64,000 nucleotides of DNA from Streptomyces triculaminicus. GTDB lineage: Bacteria > Actinomycetota > Actinomycetes > Streptomycetales > Streptomycetaceae. Shown here piece after piece: positions 36,210 to 43,865 of this stretch. The translations under genes were made by a program, and so were the position numbers. The stretch spans positions 1,612,001 through 1,676,000 of the forward strand of contig NZ_JAFMOF010000001.1 of the NCBI RefSeq assembly GCF_017349075.1, written 5' to 3'. How positions within the stretch are numbered: the stretch's first letter is position 1; each line of letters starts with the position of its first letter. Under the pieces are notes generated by a model, which saw only the letters and a program-made list of their open reading frames with translations, did no database searches and was not told where the DNA came from.

Positions 36210-37352
36210 TTACTTGTCGATGTCGCCGACGACGAAGAACAGCGAGCCCAGGATCGCGACCATGTCGGCGACGAGCGTCCCCGGCAGCAGCTCGGTCAGC
36301 GCCTGGATGTTGTTGAAGGACGCCGAGCGCAGCTTGAGCCGGTAGGGCGTCTTGTCGCCCTTGGAGACCAGGTAGTAGCCGTTGAGGCCCAGCGGGTTCT
36401 CGGTCCACACGTAGGTCGAGCCCTCGGGCGCCTTGAGCACCTTGGGCAGCCGCTGGTTGATCGGGCCGGGCGCGAGCTCGGCGATCCGGTCCAGGCAGGC
36501 GTCGGCCAGGTCCAGCGCGTTGTGCGTCTGGTCCAGCAGGCACTCGAAGCGGGCCAGGCAGTCGCCCTCCTCGCGGGTGACGACCTTCAGGACGTCGCCC
36601 AGCTCCCCGTAGGCGAGGTACGGCTCGTCGCGGCGCAGGTCGAAGTCGACGCCGGAGGCGCGGGCGATCGGCCCGCTGACCCCGTAGGCGTGCACGGCCT
36701 CGCGCGAGAGGACGCCGACGCCGCGCGTACGGCCCCGGAAGATCTCGTTGCCGAGCACCAGCCGGTCGTAGACGTCCATCCGGGAGCGGACCTGGGCCAC
36801 CGCGTGCCGGGCCCGGCCGAGCCAGCCGGCGGGCAGGTCCTCCTTCAGGCCGCCCACACGGTTGAACATGTAGTGCATCCGGCCGCCGGAGACCTCCTCC
36901 ATCACCGTCTGCAGCTCCTCGCGCTCGTGGAACGCGTGGAAGACGGGGGTGATGCCGCCGAGCTCCAGCGGGTAGGAGCCGAGGAACATCAGGTGGTTGA
37001 GCACCCGGTTCAGCTCGGCCAGGAGGGTGCGCGTCCACACGGCCCGCTCGGGGACCTCCATGCCGAGCATCCGCTCGACGGCGATGACGACGCCCAGCTC
37101 GTTGGAGAAGGCCGACAGCCAGTCGTGGCGGTTGGCGAGCATGATGATCTGCCGGTAGTCGCGCGCCTCGAAGAGCTTCTCCGCGCCCCGGTGCATATAG
37201 CCGATGACCGGCTCGGCATGCTGGACCCGCTCGCCGTCCAGGACGAGGCGCAGCCGCAGCACGCCGTGGGTGGACGGGTGCTGAGGCCCGATGTTGAGCA
37301 CCATGTCGGTGCTCTCCGCCGCGCCGCCGATGCCGACTGTCGTCTCCGTCAT
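36210..37352 (-). CDS. nuoD2: Orphan NADH-quinone oxidoreductase subunit D (NuoD2)
   Basis: A 380-residue homologue of the 49 kDa subunit of complex I, which forms part of the quinone-binding site. It has [34 protein letters not shown], the middle [33 protein letters not shown] and the end FVVGDIDK. No other nuo gene lies in this window, so it is an orphan copy separate from a nuo operon. The arginine of HRG near cluster N2 is kept. Its partner here is the MidA-type methyltransferase gene 12 bases upstream. It may substitute for NuoD or serve another oxidoreductase. Confidence 0.93.
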   Translation of the reverse strand: MTETTVGIGGAAESTDMVLNIGPQHPSTHGVLRLRLVLDGERVQHAEPVIGYMHRGAEKLFEARDYRQIIMLANRHDWLSAFSNELGVVIAVERMLGMEVPERAVWTRTLLAELNRVLNHLMFLGSYPLELGGITPVFHAFHEREELQTVMEEVSGGRMHYMFNRVGGLKEDLPAGWLGRARHAVAQVRSRMDVYDRLVLGNEIFRGRTRGVGVLSREAVHAYGVSGPIARASGVDFDLRRDEPYLAYGELGDVLKVVTREEGDCLARFECLLDQTHNALDLADACLDRIAELAPGPINQRLPKVLKAPEGSTYVWTENPLGLNGYYLVSKGDKTPYRLKLRSASFNNIQALTELLPGTLVADMVAILGSLFFVVGDIDK

Positions 37353-37364
37353 GGGGCTAGTTTC

Positions 37365-38390
37365 TCAGCCCCCGGCCGCGGGCTCGCCCGGGGCGCCGCC
37401 CGGCAGCCCCGCGCAGGCCTCGCCCACCGGCTGCAGCAGCCAGCCGAAGCCGCCCAGCCCCGCCGGGGACGTCAGCTCGGCCGCCTCGCCGGCCGCTCCC
37501 AGCGCCCGTACGTACGCGGCCGGGTCGGCCGAGGCGAGGGACAGCGGCGGGCGGGAGCCGTCCACGCCCAGGGCGCGCAGCGCCTCGCGCTGGGTGGTGA
37601 CCGAGCCGCCCGGCAGGGCGGCCGCGTCGAGGGCCACATGGGCGGTGATGTCGCAGGAGCCGTCCGGCACCGGCCGCACCTCGCGGCCCTCGCGGAAGCC
37701 GGTGAGGGTGCCGAAGGGCGGGCGGGTGGCGCGATCGTGCGCGTAGTCCACGGCCACCGCGAGCCCGGCCCGCAGACCGCCGGCCGCGCGGGCCCACGCG
37801 GCGTCGCGCGGGAGGCCGATCTCGGCGCGGGAGCCGGGCGGCGCGCCCTCCAGCGGCCACCAGCGGGCCAGCCAGTCGGCGTCCTCGCCGGTGACCGGGT
37901 CGCCGAGCAGCTCCTCGCCGTCCGGCCGGACGAGCACCTGGCGGGGGGTGCCCCCGCCGTCGGTCTCGGCGACGTCCAGCGGCACGTTGTCCAGCCACTC
38001 GTTGGCGAAGAGCAGGCCCTCGACGCCGTCCGGGGGAGTGTCCAGCCAGCTCACGCGCGCGTCGAGGCCGGGCGGGCGGGCGGCGAGCTCCACGGCGTAC
38101 GGGCGCAGCCGCCCGGCGAACTCGGGCGGGCACCGGTCGAGCACGCCGGTGACGAGCTCGCCGCGGCCCGCCCCGACGTCGACGAACGCCAGCTCCGCCG
38201 GGTGCCCGAGCGCGGAGTCGACGCGGCGCAGCAGCTCCACGACGGCCCCGGTGTAGAGCGGGGAGGCGTGCACGGACGTACGGAAATGGCCGGCAGGGCC
38301 CTCGGGGCGGCGGTAGAAGCCGCCGGGGCCGTAGAGGGCGGCCTCGGCGGCCTCCCGCCAGGTTCTCGTTCCGTCCGTTCCGCTTGCCAT
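37365..38390 (-). CDS. MidA/NDUFAF7-like SAM-dependent methyltransferase (DUF185)
   Basis: A 341-residue protein with the MidA fold: [22 protein letters not shown] at the start, SAM site [17 protein letters not shown], then [18 protein letters not shown] and late [21 protein letters not shown] with [10 protein letters not shown]. Mitochondrial MidA (NDUFAF7) methylates an arginine of NDUFS2, the NuoD homologue, during complex I assembly. Here the gene lies directly upstream of nuoD2 in the same direction, so it may methylate that protein; this is inference. ATG 38390 is used, GTG 38396 is possible. Confidence 0.88.
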   Translation of the reverse strand: MASGTDGTRTWREAAEAALYGPGGFYRRPEGPAGHFRTSVHASPLYTGAVVELLRRVDSALGHPAELAFVDVGAGRGELVTGVLDRCPPEFAGRLRPYAVELAARPPGLDARVSWLDTPPDGVEGLLFANEWLDNVPLDVAETDGGGTPRQVLVRPDGEELLGDPVTGEDADWLARWWPLEGAPPGSRAEIGLPRDAAWARAAGGLRAGLAVAVDYAHDRATRPPFGTLTGFREGREVRPVPDGSCDITAHVALDAAALPGGSVTTQREALRALGVDGSRPPLSLASADPAAYVRALGAAGEAAELTSPAGLGGFGWLLQPVGEACAGLPGGAPGEPAAGG

Positions 38391-38498
38391 ACGCACACGG
38401 TAAGCCGGGGCGGCGGCGGGAGGGCCTCCACCTTGGGGAGTAGAAGGGAGGCGACCGGATCGATCGCCGGGCTGACCCCGGCGGCGATCCGGCGTGCC

Positions 38499-38504
38499 TA
38501 CGCT
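38499..38504 (+). promoter_or_regulatory. -10 box for a leaderless histidine kinase mRNA
   Basis: TACGCT ends seven bases before GTG 38512, placing the transcript start at the start codon. No ribosome-binding site is visible. The -35 region is not distinct; CTGACC at 38472 is too far for standard spacing. Confidence 0.45.
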
Positions 38505-38511
38505 GGGTGAC

Positions 38512-39708
38512 GTGCACCGCCTCTACGACTTCCTCCGCAGGCACCCGACGGGTGTGGACAGCTTCTGGGCCCTCCTGCTCCTCGCGCTCAGCGGCCTGGC
38601 CGTCGTCTCGGAGACGGGCGGGCACGCGCGGCTGGCCCTGCACGTGCTCACGGCGGTGGCGCTGAGCGCCGTGATCGCCCTGCGCCGGCGCTGGCCCGAG
38701 AAGATGCTGCTGCTGGCGACGGCGGCCGGGCTGCTCCAGCTGGCGTTCGACGTGGGCCCCAACATCTGGGACTTCGCCTTCCTGGTGATCATCTACACGG
38801 TGGCGTCCGGCAACACCCGCTGGGCCTCCCGCTACGCCCTCGTCGGCGGCCTGCTGGCGCCGCTGCTGGCCACGGTCCGCTGGCCGGACCCCGTGACGTC
38901 GGCGGGCAAGAACGTCATCGGCGCGGTCTTCCTGACCGTCCCCTTCATCCTCGCCTGGGTCCTCGGCGACTCCGTCCGCACCCGCCGCGCCTACTGGGCG
39001 CAGCTGGAGGAGCGGGCCACCCGCCTGGAGAAGGAGCGCGAGCAGCAGGCGCAGATCGCGGTCACCGCCGAACGCGCCCGTATCGCCCGCGAGCTCCACG
39101 ACGTCGTCGCGCACAACGTCTCGGTGATGGTGGTGCAGGCCGACGGTGCCGCCTACGTCCTGGACTCCTCGCCCGAGCAGGCCAAACAGGCCCTGGAGAC
39201 GATCTCCGGCACCGGCCGCCAGGCCCTGGCCGAGATGCGGCGGCTGCTGGGCGTGCTGCGCACGGACGACGCCGCCGAGGGCGGCGAGTACGTCCCGCAG
39301 CCCGACGTGGAGCAGATCGGCGACCTGGTCGAGCAGGTGCGCCGGGCGGGGCTGCCGGTGGAGTTCCGCATCGAGGGCGCGCCGCGGCCGCTGCCGAGCG
39401 GCGTGGAGCTGACCGCGTACCGCATCGTCCAGGAGGCGCTGACCAACACCCGCAAGCACGGCGGCCCCGACGTCGGCGCCACCGTGCGGCTGACCTACTT
39501 CGACGACGGGCTGGGCCTGCTGGTCGAGGACGACGGCCGCGGCGCCCAGCACGAGCTGTACGAGGCGGGCGGCGCGGACGGCATGGGGCACGGCCTGATC
39601 GGGATGCGCGAGCGCGTGGGCATGGTCGGGGGCACGCTGGACGCGGGCCCGCGGCCGGGCGGCGGATTCCGCATCAGCGTGCTGCTGCCCATCAGGTCCG
39701 GCCGCTGA
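38512..39708 (+). CDS. NarL-type sensor histidine kinase
   Basis: A 398-residue kinase with four to five membrane segments (about 12-145), a coiled linker ([20 protein letters not shown]), the HisKA_3 motif [15 protein letters not shown] with phospho-acceptor His196, and a HATPase domain (N box [39 protein letters not shown]). It partners with the response regulator 46 bases downstream. Signal unknown. GTG 38512 is preferred since a -10 box lies seven bases before it. Confidence 0.92.
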   Translation: MHRLYDFLRRHPTGVDSFWALLLLALSGLAVVSETGGHARLALHVLTAVALSAVIALRRRWPEKMLLLATAAGLLQLAFDVGPNIWDFAFLVIIYTVASGNTRWASRYALVGGLLAPLLATVRWPDPVTSAGKNVIGAVFLTVPFILAWVLGDSVRTRRAYWAQLEERATRLEKEREQQAQIAVTAERARIARELHDVVAHNVSVMVVQADGAAYVLDSSPEQAKQALETISGTGRQALAEMRRLLGVLRTDDAAEGGEYVPQPDVEQIGDLVEQVRRAGLPVEFRIEGAPRPLPSGVELTAYRIVQEALTNTRKHGGPDVGATVRLTYFDDGLGLLVEDDGRGAQHELYEAGGADGMGHGLIGMRERVGMVGGTLDAGPRPGGGFRISVLLPIRSGR

Positions 39709-39754
39709 GCGGCTGCGTACCCTGCGTGTACCACTACTTCGAGAGGGACCTCGC

Positions 39755-40435
39755 ATGTCGATCCGCGTGATGCTCGTCGACGACCAGGTGCTGCTGCGCA
39801 CCGGCTTCCGCATGGTGCTGGCCGCCCAGCCCGACATGGAGGTCGTCGCCGAGGCCGGGGACGGCCAGGAGGCGCTGGAGGTGCTGGCCCGCACGGGGGT
39901 GGACGTCGTCCTGATGGACGTCCGCATGCCGCGGATGGACGGGGTGGAGGCGGCCCGGCGCATCTGCATCCAGGACGACCCGCCGAAGGTGCTCATCCTG
40001 ACCACCTTCGACCTCGACGAGTACGCGTTCTCGGCGCTCAAGGTCGGCGCGAGCGGCTTCATGCTCAAGGACGTGCCGCCCGCCGAGCTGCTGGGCGCGA
40101 TCCGCGCCGTGCACAGCGGCGACGCGGTGGTCGCCCCCAGCACCACCCGCCGCCTGCTGGACCGCTTCACCCCGATGCTGCCCAGCGCCGGCAACGAACC
40201 CACCACCGCGGAGATCGGCCGGCTGACCGAGCGGGAGCGCGAGGTGATGCTGCTGGTGGCCCAGGGCCTGTCCAACGGCGAGATCGCGGCCCGCCTGGTG
40301 CTGTCGGAGGCGACGGTGAAGACCCACGTCGGCCGGATCCTGACCAAGCTGGGCCTGCGCGACCGGGTACAGGTCGTGGTGATGGCGTACGAGAGCGGGC
40401 TGGTCCGGGCCGGCGGTGGCGGCGCGGCGCACTAG
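39755..40435 (+). CDS. NarL/FixJ-type response regulator
   Basis: A 226-residue regulator. The receiver domain (1-120) has the acidic pair DD at 9-10, phosphorylation site Asp55 in VVLMDVRMPRMDG, Thr in LTTF and Lys in MLKDVPPAEL; the LuxR-type HTH (about 150-215) has LTEREREVMLLVAQGLSNGEI and LSEATVKTHVGRILTKLGLRDR. It forms a pair with the preceding kinase. AGAGGGA precedes the ATG. Confidence 0.94.
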   Translation: MSIRVMLVDDQVLLRTGFRMVLAAQPDMEVVAEAGDGQEALEVLARTGVDVVLMDVRMPRMDGVEAARRICIQDDPPKVLILTTFDLDEYAFSALKVGASGFMLKDVPPAELLGAIRAVHSGDAVVAPSTTRRLLDRFTPMLPSAGNEPTTAEIGRLTEREREVMLLVAQGLSNGEIAARLVLSEATVKTHVGRILTKLGLRDRVQVVVMAYESGLVRAGGGGAAH

Positions 40436-40456
40436 CGCCCGCTCCCCCTCCCGCGT

Positions 40457-41575
40457 TCAGCGCAGCACGCCCTCCACGAAGTCGCTGCCGAGCCGGGCCA
40501 CCACCGTCAGGTCGAGCTGGTGCAGGACGTACCGGCCCCGGCGGCGGGTGGTGACCAGGCCGGCCTTCTTGAGCACCGCGATGTGCCGGGAGACCTCCGG
40601 CGCGCTGATGTCGAGCCCGGCCGCCAGCTCGCCCGTGCTGTACGCGGCCCGTGCCAGGTAGCGGCACATCCGCATCCGCATGTGGTGGGACAGGGCCTCC
40701 AGGCGCAGCTTGAGCAGGTCCAGGGAGGCGGGGCCGGGCAGCTCGGGCGCGGCCACGGGGTAGTGGATCACCGGGCGCCAGCCGGGGGCGTGCAGCACCC
40801 ACAGGTGGGGCCAGCCGATGGCGGACGGGACGAAGGTGACGCCCGCGCCGACCGCCGGGTCGAGCGCGCTCGTCCGGCCGCTGCCGAGCTTGTCGACGAC
40901 GATCCGGGTGCCGTTCTCCGTCAACGTCATGGCGGGCGACACCTCGGCCAGCGCCTCGGCGAGGCCCTTGTGCCGCAGCAGCTCCGTCTTGTGCCGGGCA
41001 TCGGCGGCCAGCTGGAGGCGCACCCGCTGCCAGAGGTCGTTGAAGAACGCCTCCGCGCAGTCCTCGAAGAGACGGCGCAGCCAGGCCCGTACGGCCGGCG
41101 GGTCCTCCAGCAGCCGCTTGGCGAAGTCCAGCTGGCGCGGGCCGCGCGCGGTGGCCCGCTCCAGGGCCAGTTCCCTGGCCCTGGCGTTCACCAGCGGCGA
41201 CGGGCCCTTCTGGGTGTAGAGCTGGGAGCAGGAGATCTCCAGGGCGGCGTCGGCGAAGAGCTCGTCGTCGAGCCGGTCCAGCTGGTCGAGGTCCTCGGTG
41301 AGCGTGGCTCCCGGCTGGCCGTGGGCGTCCGGCAGCGCGGCGAACGGCAGGCTGATGTCCGAGAACGTCGAGGTCCACAGGAAGTCCGCCTCGCACAGCC
41401 GGTCCGCGAGGTCGGGCTTGAGGGAGGAGTTCGTCGCCGTCGTCCAGCCGTGCAGGCCGGGGTGGTGCCCGGGCTCGGCCAGGGCGTGCAGCGCGGTGCA
41501 CAGCTCGGCGAGGGGCGAGGGGCGGAACACCAGGCGTTCGGTGGGCAGGCCCGCGATGTCGATCATCACGCTCAT
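40457..41575 (-). CDS. ArsR-like regulator with DUF5937 domain
   Basis: A 372-residue protein. The N-terminal two thirds match the DUF5937 family (LVFRPSPLAELCTALHALAEPGHHP, RRLFEDCAEAFFNDLWQRVR); the C-terminal part is an ArsR-type winged helix (LSHHMRMRMCRYLARAAYSTGELAAGLDISAPEVSRHIAVLKKAGLVTTRRRGRYVLHQLD). No metal-binding Cys pair is evident, so it senses something other than metal. A perfect GATTGACG inverted repeat lies upstream and may be its operator. It converges on the response regulator gene. Confidence 0.87.
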   Translation of the reverse strand: MSVMIDIAGLPTERLVFRPSPLAELCTALHALAEPGHHPGLHGWTTATNSSLKPDLADRLCEADFLWTSTFSDISLPFAALPDAHGQPGATLTEDLDQLDRLDDELFADAALEISCSQLYTQKGPSPLVNARARELALERATARGPRQLDFAKRLLEDPPAVRAWLRRLFEDCAEAFFNDLWQRVRLQLAADARHKTELLRHKGLAEALAEVSPAMTLTENGTRIVVDKLGSGRTSALDPAVGAGVTFVPSAIGWPHLWVLHAPGWRPVIHYPVAAPELPGPASLDLLKLRLEALSHHMRMRMCRYLARAAYSTGELAAGLDISAPEVSRHIAVLKKAGLVTTRRRGRYVLHQLDLTVVARLGSDFVEGVLR

Positions 41576-41613
41576 GGGGCCATCGTGCCTCTCTTTGCGC
41601 AGGTCGGGCCGCC

Positions 41614-41634
41614 GATTGACGTTCCTCGTCAATC
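41614..41634. promoter_or_regulatory. Inverted repeat, candidate ArsR-type operator
   Basis: GATTGACG (41614-41621) and CGTCAATC (41627-41634) are perfect 8-base arms with 5-base spacer TTCCT, located between the divergent ArsR/DUF5937 gene and a small protein gene. TTGACG within the arm could also serve as a -35 box, so binding would block transcription. Confidence 0.6.
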
Positions 41635-41673
41635 CGCGATGCGAAAGTGGCCGCCGGTTCGCACCGTAGAGAC

Positions 41674-41961
41674 ATGGACGCCACTCAGCAGCACATGTTC
41701 GACCTCTACCGTTCCGCCCGGCACGACGTGCCCGCACCTCCCGCCCCCGGGACCGGCGAGTGGCAGCTGATCCGCGGGATGCGCACCCGGCGGGCCTTCC
41801 GCGCCGTCGTCGACGAGCGCGTCGCCGCCCGGCGGGCCCGGTGGGCCGCCGTCCTCGGCCGCCTGCGGCGCCCGGCCGCCCCCGCCCGTACCGCCCCCGC
41901 CCGCACCGCCGCGTCCGGGCAGGGGCGCACCGCCCGGACGGTGCCCGGCGCCCGGCGCTGA
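41674..41961 (+). CDS. Small hypothetical protein
   Basis: A 95-residue protein starting MDATQQHMFDLYR, with a conserved-looking N-terminal half (GTGEWQLIRGMRTRRAFRAV) followed by a basic Ala/Arg/Pro-rich tail. No signal peptide, membrane helix or known domain is seen. It is divergent from the ArsR-like gene and shares the candidate operator with it. Coding potential is supported by the codon bias and the ATG placed about 40 bases after the repeat; function unknown. Confidence 0.55.
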   Translation: MDATQQHMFDLYRSARHDVPAPPAPGTGEWQLIRGMRTRRAFRAVVDERVAARRARWAAVLGRLRRPAAPARTAPARTAASGQGRTARTVPGARR

Positions 41962-41962
41962 A

Positions 41963-41990
41963 CCGTCGTCCACAGGGCTGGGGACGACGG
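41963..41990 (+). terminator. Hairpin after the small hypothetical gene
   Basis: CCGTCGTCC (41963-41971) pairs with GGACGACGG (41982-41990), with an inner CAG/CTG pairing. It follows the stop directly and precedes the panC operon. Confidence 0.55.
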
Positions 41991-42072
41991 AGGAGGCGTG
42001 CGGGTCCTCGCGTAGCATGACAAGGGAATCGTCCGGTACCCCCGCGGACTGGAACGGAAGGCATCCCGCCGC

Positions 42073-42993
42073 GTGAACGCACACCTCTCGCCCGAGCATG
42101 CGAGCCCCAAGGACCGTCCCGCCCGGCTCACCGTCGGCGTCGTCGGCGCGGGCCGCGTGGGCCCCGCCCTCGCGGCGTCCCTGCAGCTCGCCGGGCACCG
42201 TCCGGTCGCCGTCTCCGGCGTCTCCGACGCCTCCCTGCGGCGCGCCGCCGCCATGCTGCCGGACGTGCCGGTCATGGCCCCCGCCGATGTGCTCGCGCAC
42301 GCCGAACTGGTCCTGCTGACCGTGCCGGACGACGCCCTGCCGGGCCTCGTCGCCGGGCTCGCGGAGACCGGCGCCGTGCGCCCCGGGCAGCTGCTGGTGC
42401 ACACCTCCGGCCGGCACGGCACCGCCGTGCTCGACCCGGCCACCCGCGCGGGCGCCCTGCCGCTGGCCCTGCACCCCGCGATGACCTTCACCGGCACCCC
42501 GGTCGACGTCCAGCGCCTGGCCGGCTGCTCCTTCGGCGTCACCGCGCCCGAGGCGCTGCGGCTGGCCGCCGAGGCGCTGGTCATCGAGATGGGCGGCGAG
42601 CCCGAGTGGATCGAGGAGAGCGCCCGCCCGCTCTACCACGCGGCCCTGGCCATCGGCGCGAACCACCTCGTCACCCTCGTCGCCCAGAGCATGGAGCTGC
42701 TGCGCACCGCCGGCGTCGGGCACCCCGCCCGCATGCTCGGCCCGCTCCTGGGCGCCGCCCTCGACAACGCCCTGCGCAGCGGTGACGCCGCCCTGACCGG
42801 CCCCGTCGCGCGCGGCGACGCCGGCACGGTCGCCGCGCACATCGCCGAGCTGCGCGCGCACGCCCCCCAGGCCGTCGCCGGATACCTGGCCATGGCCCGT
42901 ACGACCGCGGACCGCGCCCTCGCGCACGGCCTGCTCAAGCCCGAACTGGCGGAGGACCTGCTCGGCGTCCTCGCGGACGGAGGCAACCAGTGA
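42073..42993 (+). CDS. Rossmann/DUF2520 dehydrogenase, candidate ketopantoate reductase
   Basis: A 306-residue protein with an N-terminal NAD(P)-binding motif ([17 protein letters not shown]) and a C-terminal all-helical DUF2520 domain ([36 protein letters not shown]), the two-domain plan of 6-phosphogluconate-dehydrogenase-like enzymes including ketopantoate reductase. It overlaps panC by four bases, and panE is not seen nearby, so a role in pantothenate synthesis is plausible but unproven. GTG 42073 starts the gene; a GGAAGG lies about 12 bases upstream. First gene of the cofactor operon. Confidence 0.85.
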   Translation: MNAHLSPEHASPKDRPARLTVGVVGAGRVGPALAASLQLAGHRPVAVSGVSDASLRRAAAMLPDVPVMAPADVLAHAELVLLTVPDDALPGLVAGLAETGAVRPGQLLVHTSGRHGTAVLDPATRAGALPLALHPAMTFTGTPVDVQRLAGCSFGVTAPEALRLAAEALVIEMGGEPEWIEESARPLYHAALAIGANHLVTLVAQSMELLRTAGVGHPARMLGPLLGAALDNALRSGDAALTGPVARGDAGTVAAHIAELRAHAPQAVAGYLAMARTTADRALAHGLLKPELAEDLLGVLADGGNQ

Positions 42994-43865
42994 CCATCCA
43001 GCTCACCCGCACCGCCGAGGAGCTGCACGCCCTCCCGCGCACCGGCCGCCGCGCCGTGGTGATGACCATGGGCGCCCTGCACGAGGGCCACGCCACCCTC
43101 GTGCGCGCCGCCCGCGAGCTGGTGGGCGGCGACGGCCAGGTCGTCGTCACGGTCTTCGTCAACCCGCTGCAGTTCGGCGCCGGCGAGGACCTCGACCGCT
43201 ATCCGCGCACCCTGGACGCCGACGTCGAGATCGCGCGGGAGGCCGGCGCCGACGCCGTGTTCGCCCCGTCCGTCGACGAGGTCTACCCCGGCGGCGAGCC
43301 GCAGGTCCGGGTCAGCGCCGGCCCCATGGGCGAACGCCTCGAGGGCGCCTTCCGCCCCGGCCACTTCGACGGCGTGCTCACCGTCGTCGCCAAGCTGCTC
43401 CACCTCACCGCGCCCGACGTGGCGCTGTTCGGACAGAAGGACGCCCAGCAGCTGGCCCTGATCGGCCGCATGGCGCGCGACCTGAACTTCCCCGTGGAGA
43501 TCGTCGGCGTGCCCACGGTCCGGGAGGCCGACGGCCTGGCCCTCTCCAGCCGCAACCGCTACCTTTCCGCCGCCGACCGCACCACCGCGCTCGAGCTCTC
43601 CCGCGCCCTGCTCGCCGCCCACAACGTCGTCGAGCTCGGCCCCGCGGCCGTCCGCCACGCCGCCCACGTCGTCCTGCACGAGGCCGCCGGGATGACCCCG
43701 CCGGCCGACCTGGACTACCTGGCCCTCGTCGACCCTTCCGACTTCACCGAGGTCGCCGACGACCACACCGGCCCGGCCGTCCTCGCCGTCGCCGCCAAGG
43801 TCGGCACGACGCGCCTGATCGACAACGTCCCGCTGGAATTCGAGGCACCTGGAGCAGACCGATGA
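42990..43865 (+). CDS. panC: Pantothenate synthetase
   Basis: A 291-residue ligase condensing pantoate and beta-alanine with ATP. Motifs: [18 protein letters not shown] (HIGH-like), [48 protein letters not shown] and [16 protein letters not shown] (KMSKS-like). GTG 42990 overlaps the previous stop by four bases, and its own stop overlaps nadB by four, indicating tight translational coupling. Confidence 0.96.
   Translation: MTIQLTRTAEELHALPRTGRRAVVMTMGALHEGHATLVRAARELVGGDGQVVVTVFVNPLQFGAGEDLDRYPRTLDADVEIAREAGADAVFAPSVDEVYPGGEPQVRVSAGPMGERLEGAFRPGHFDGVLTVVAKLLHLTAPDVALFGQKDAQQLALIGRMARDLNFPVEIVGVPTVREADGLALSSRNRYLSAADRTTALELSRALLAAHNVVELGPAAVRHAAHVVLHEAAGMTPPADLDYLALVDPSDFTEVADDHTGPAVLAVAAKVGTTRLIDNVPLEFEAPGADR

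Noticed and set aside
37357-40347. A 996-codon minus-strand frame across several genes
   Set aside because: It runs antisense over the kinase and response regulator genes and out of frame through the methyltransferase gene; low-complexity composition.
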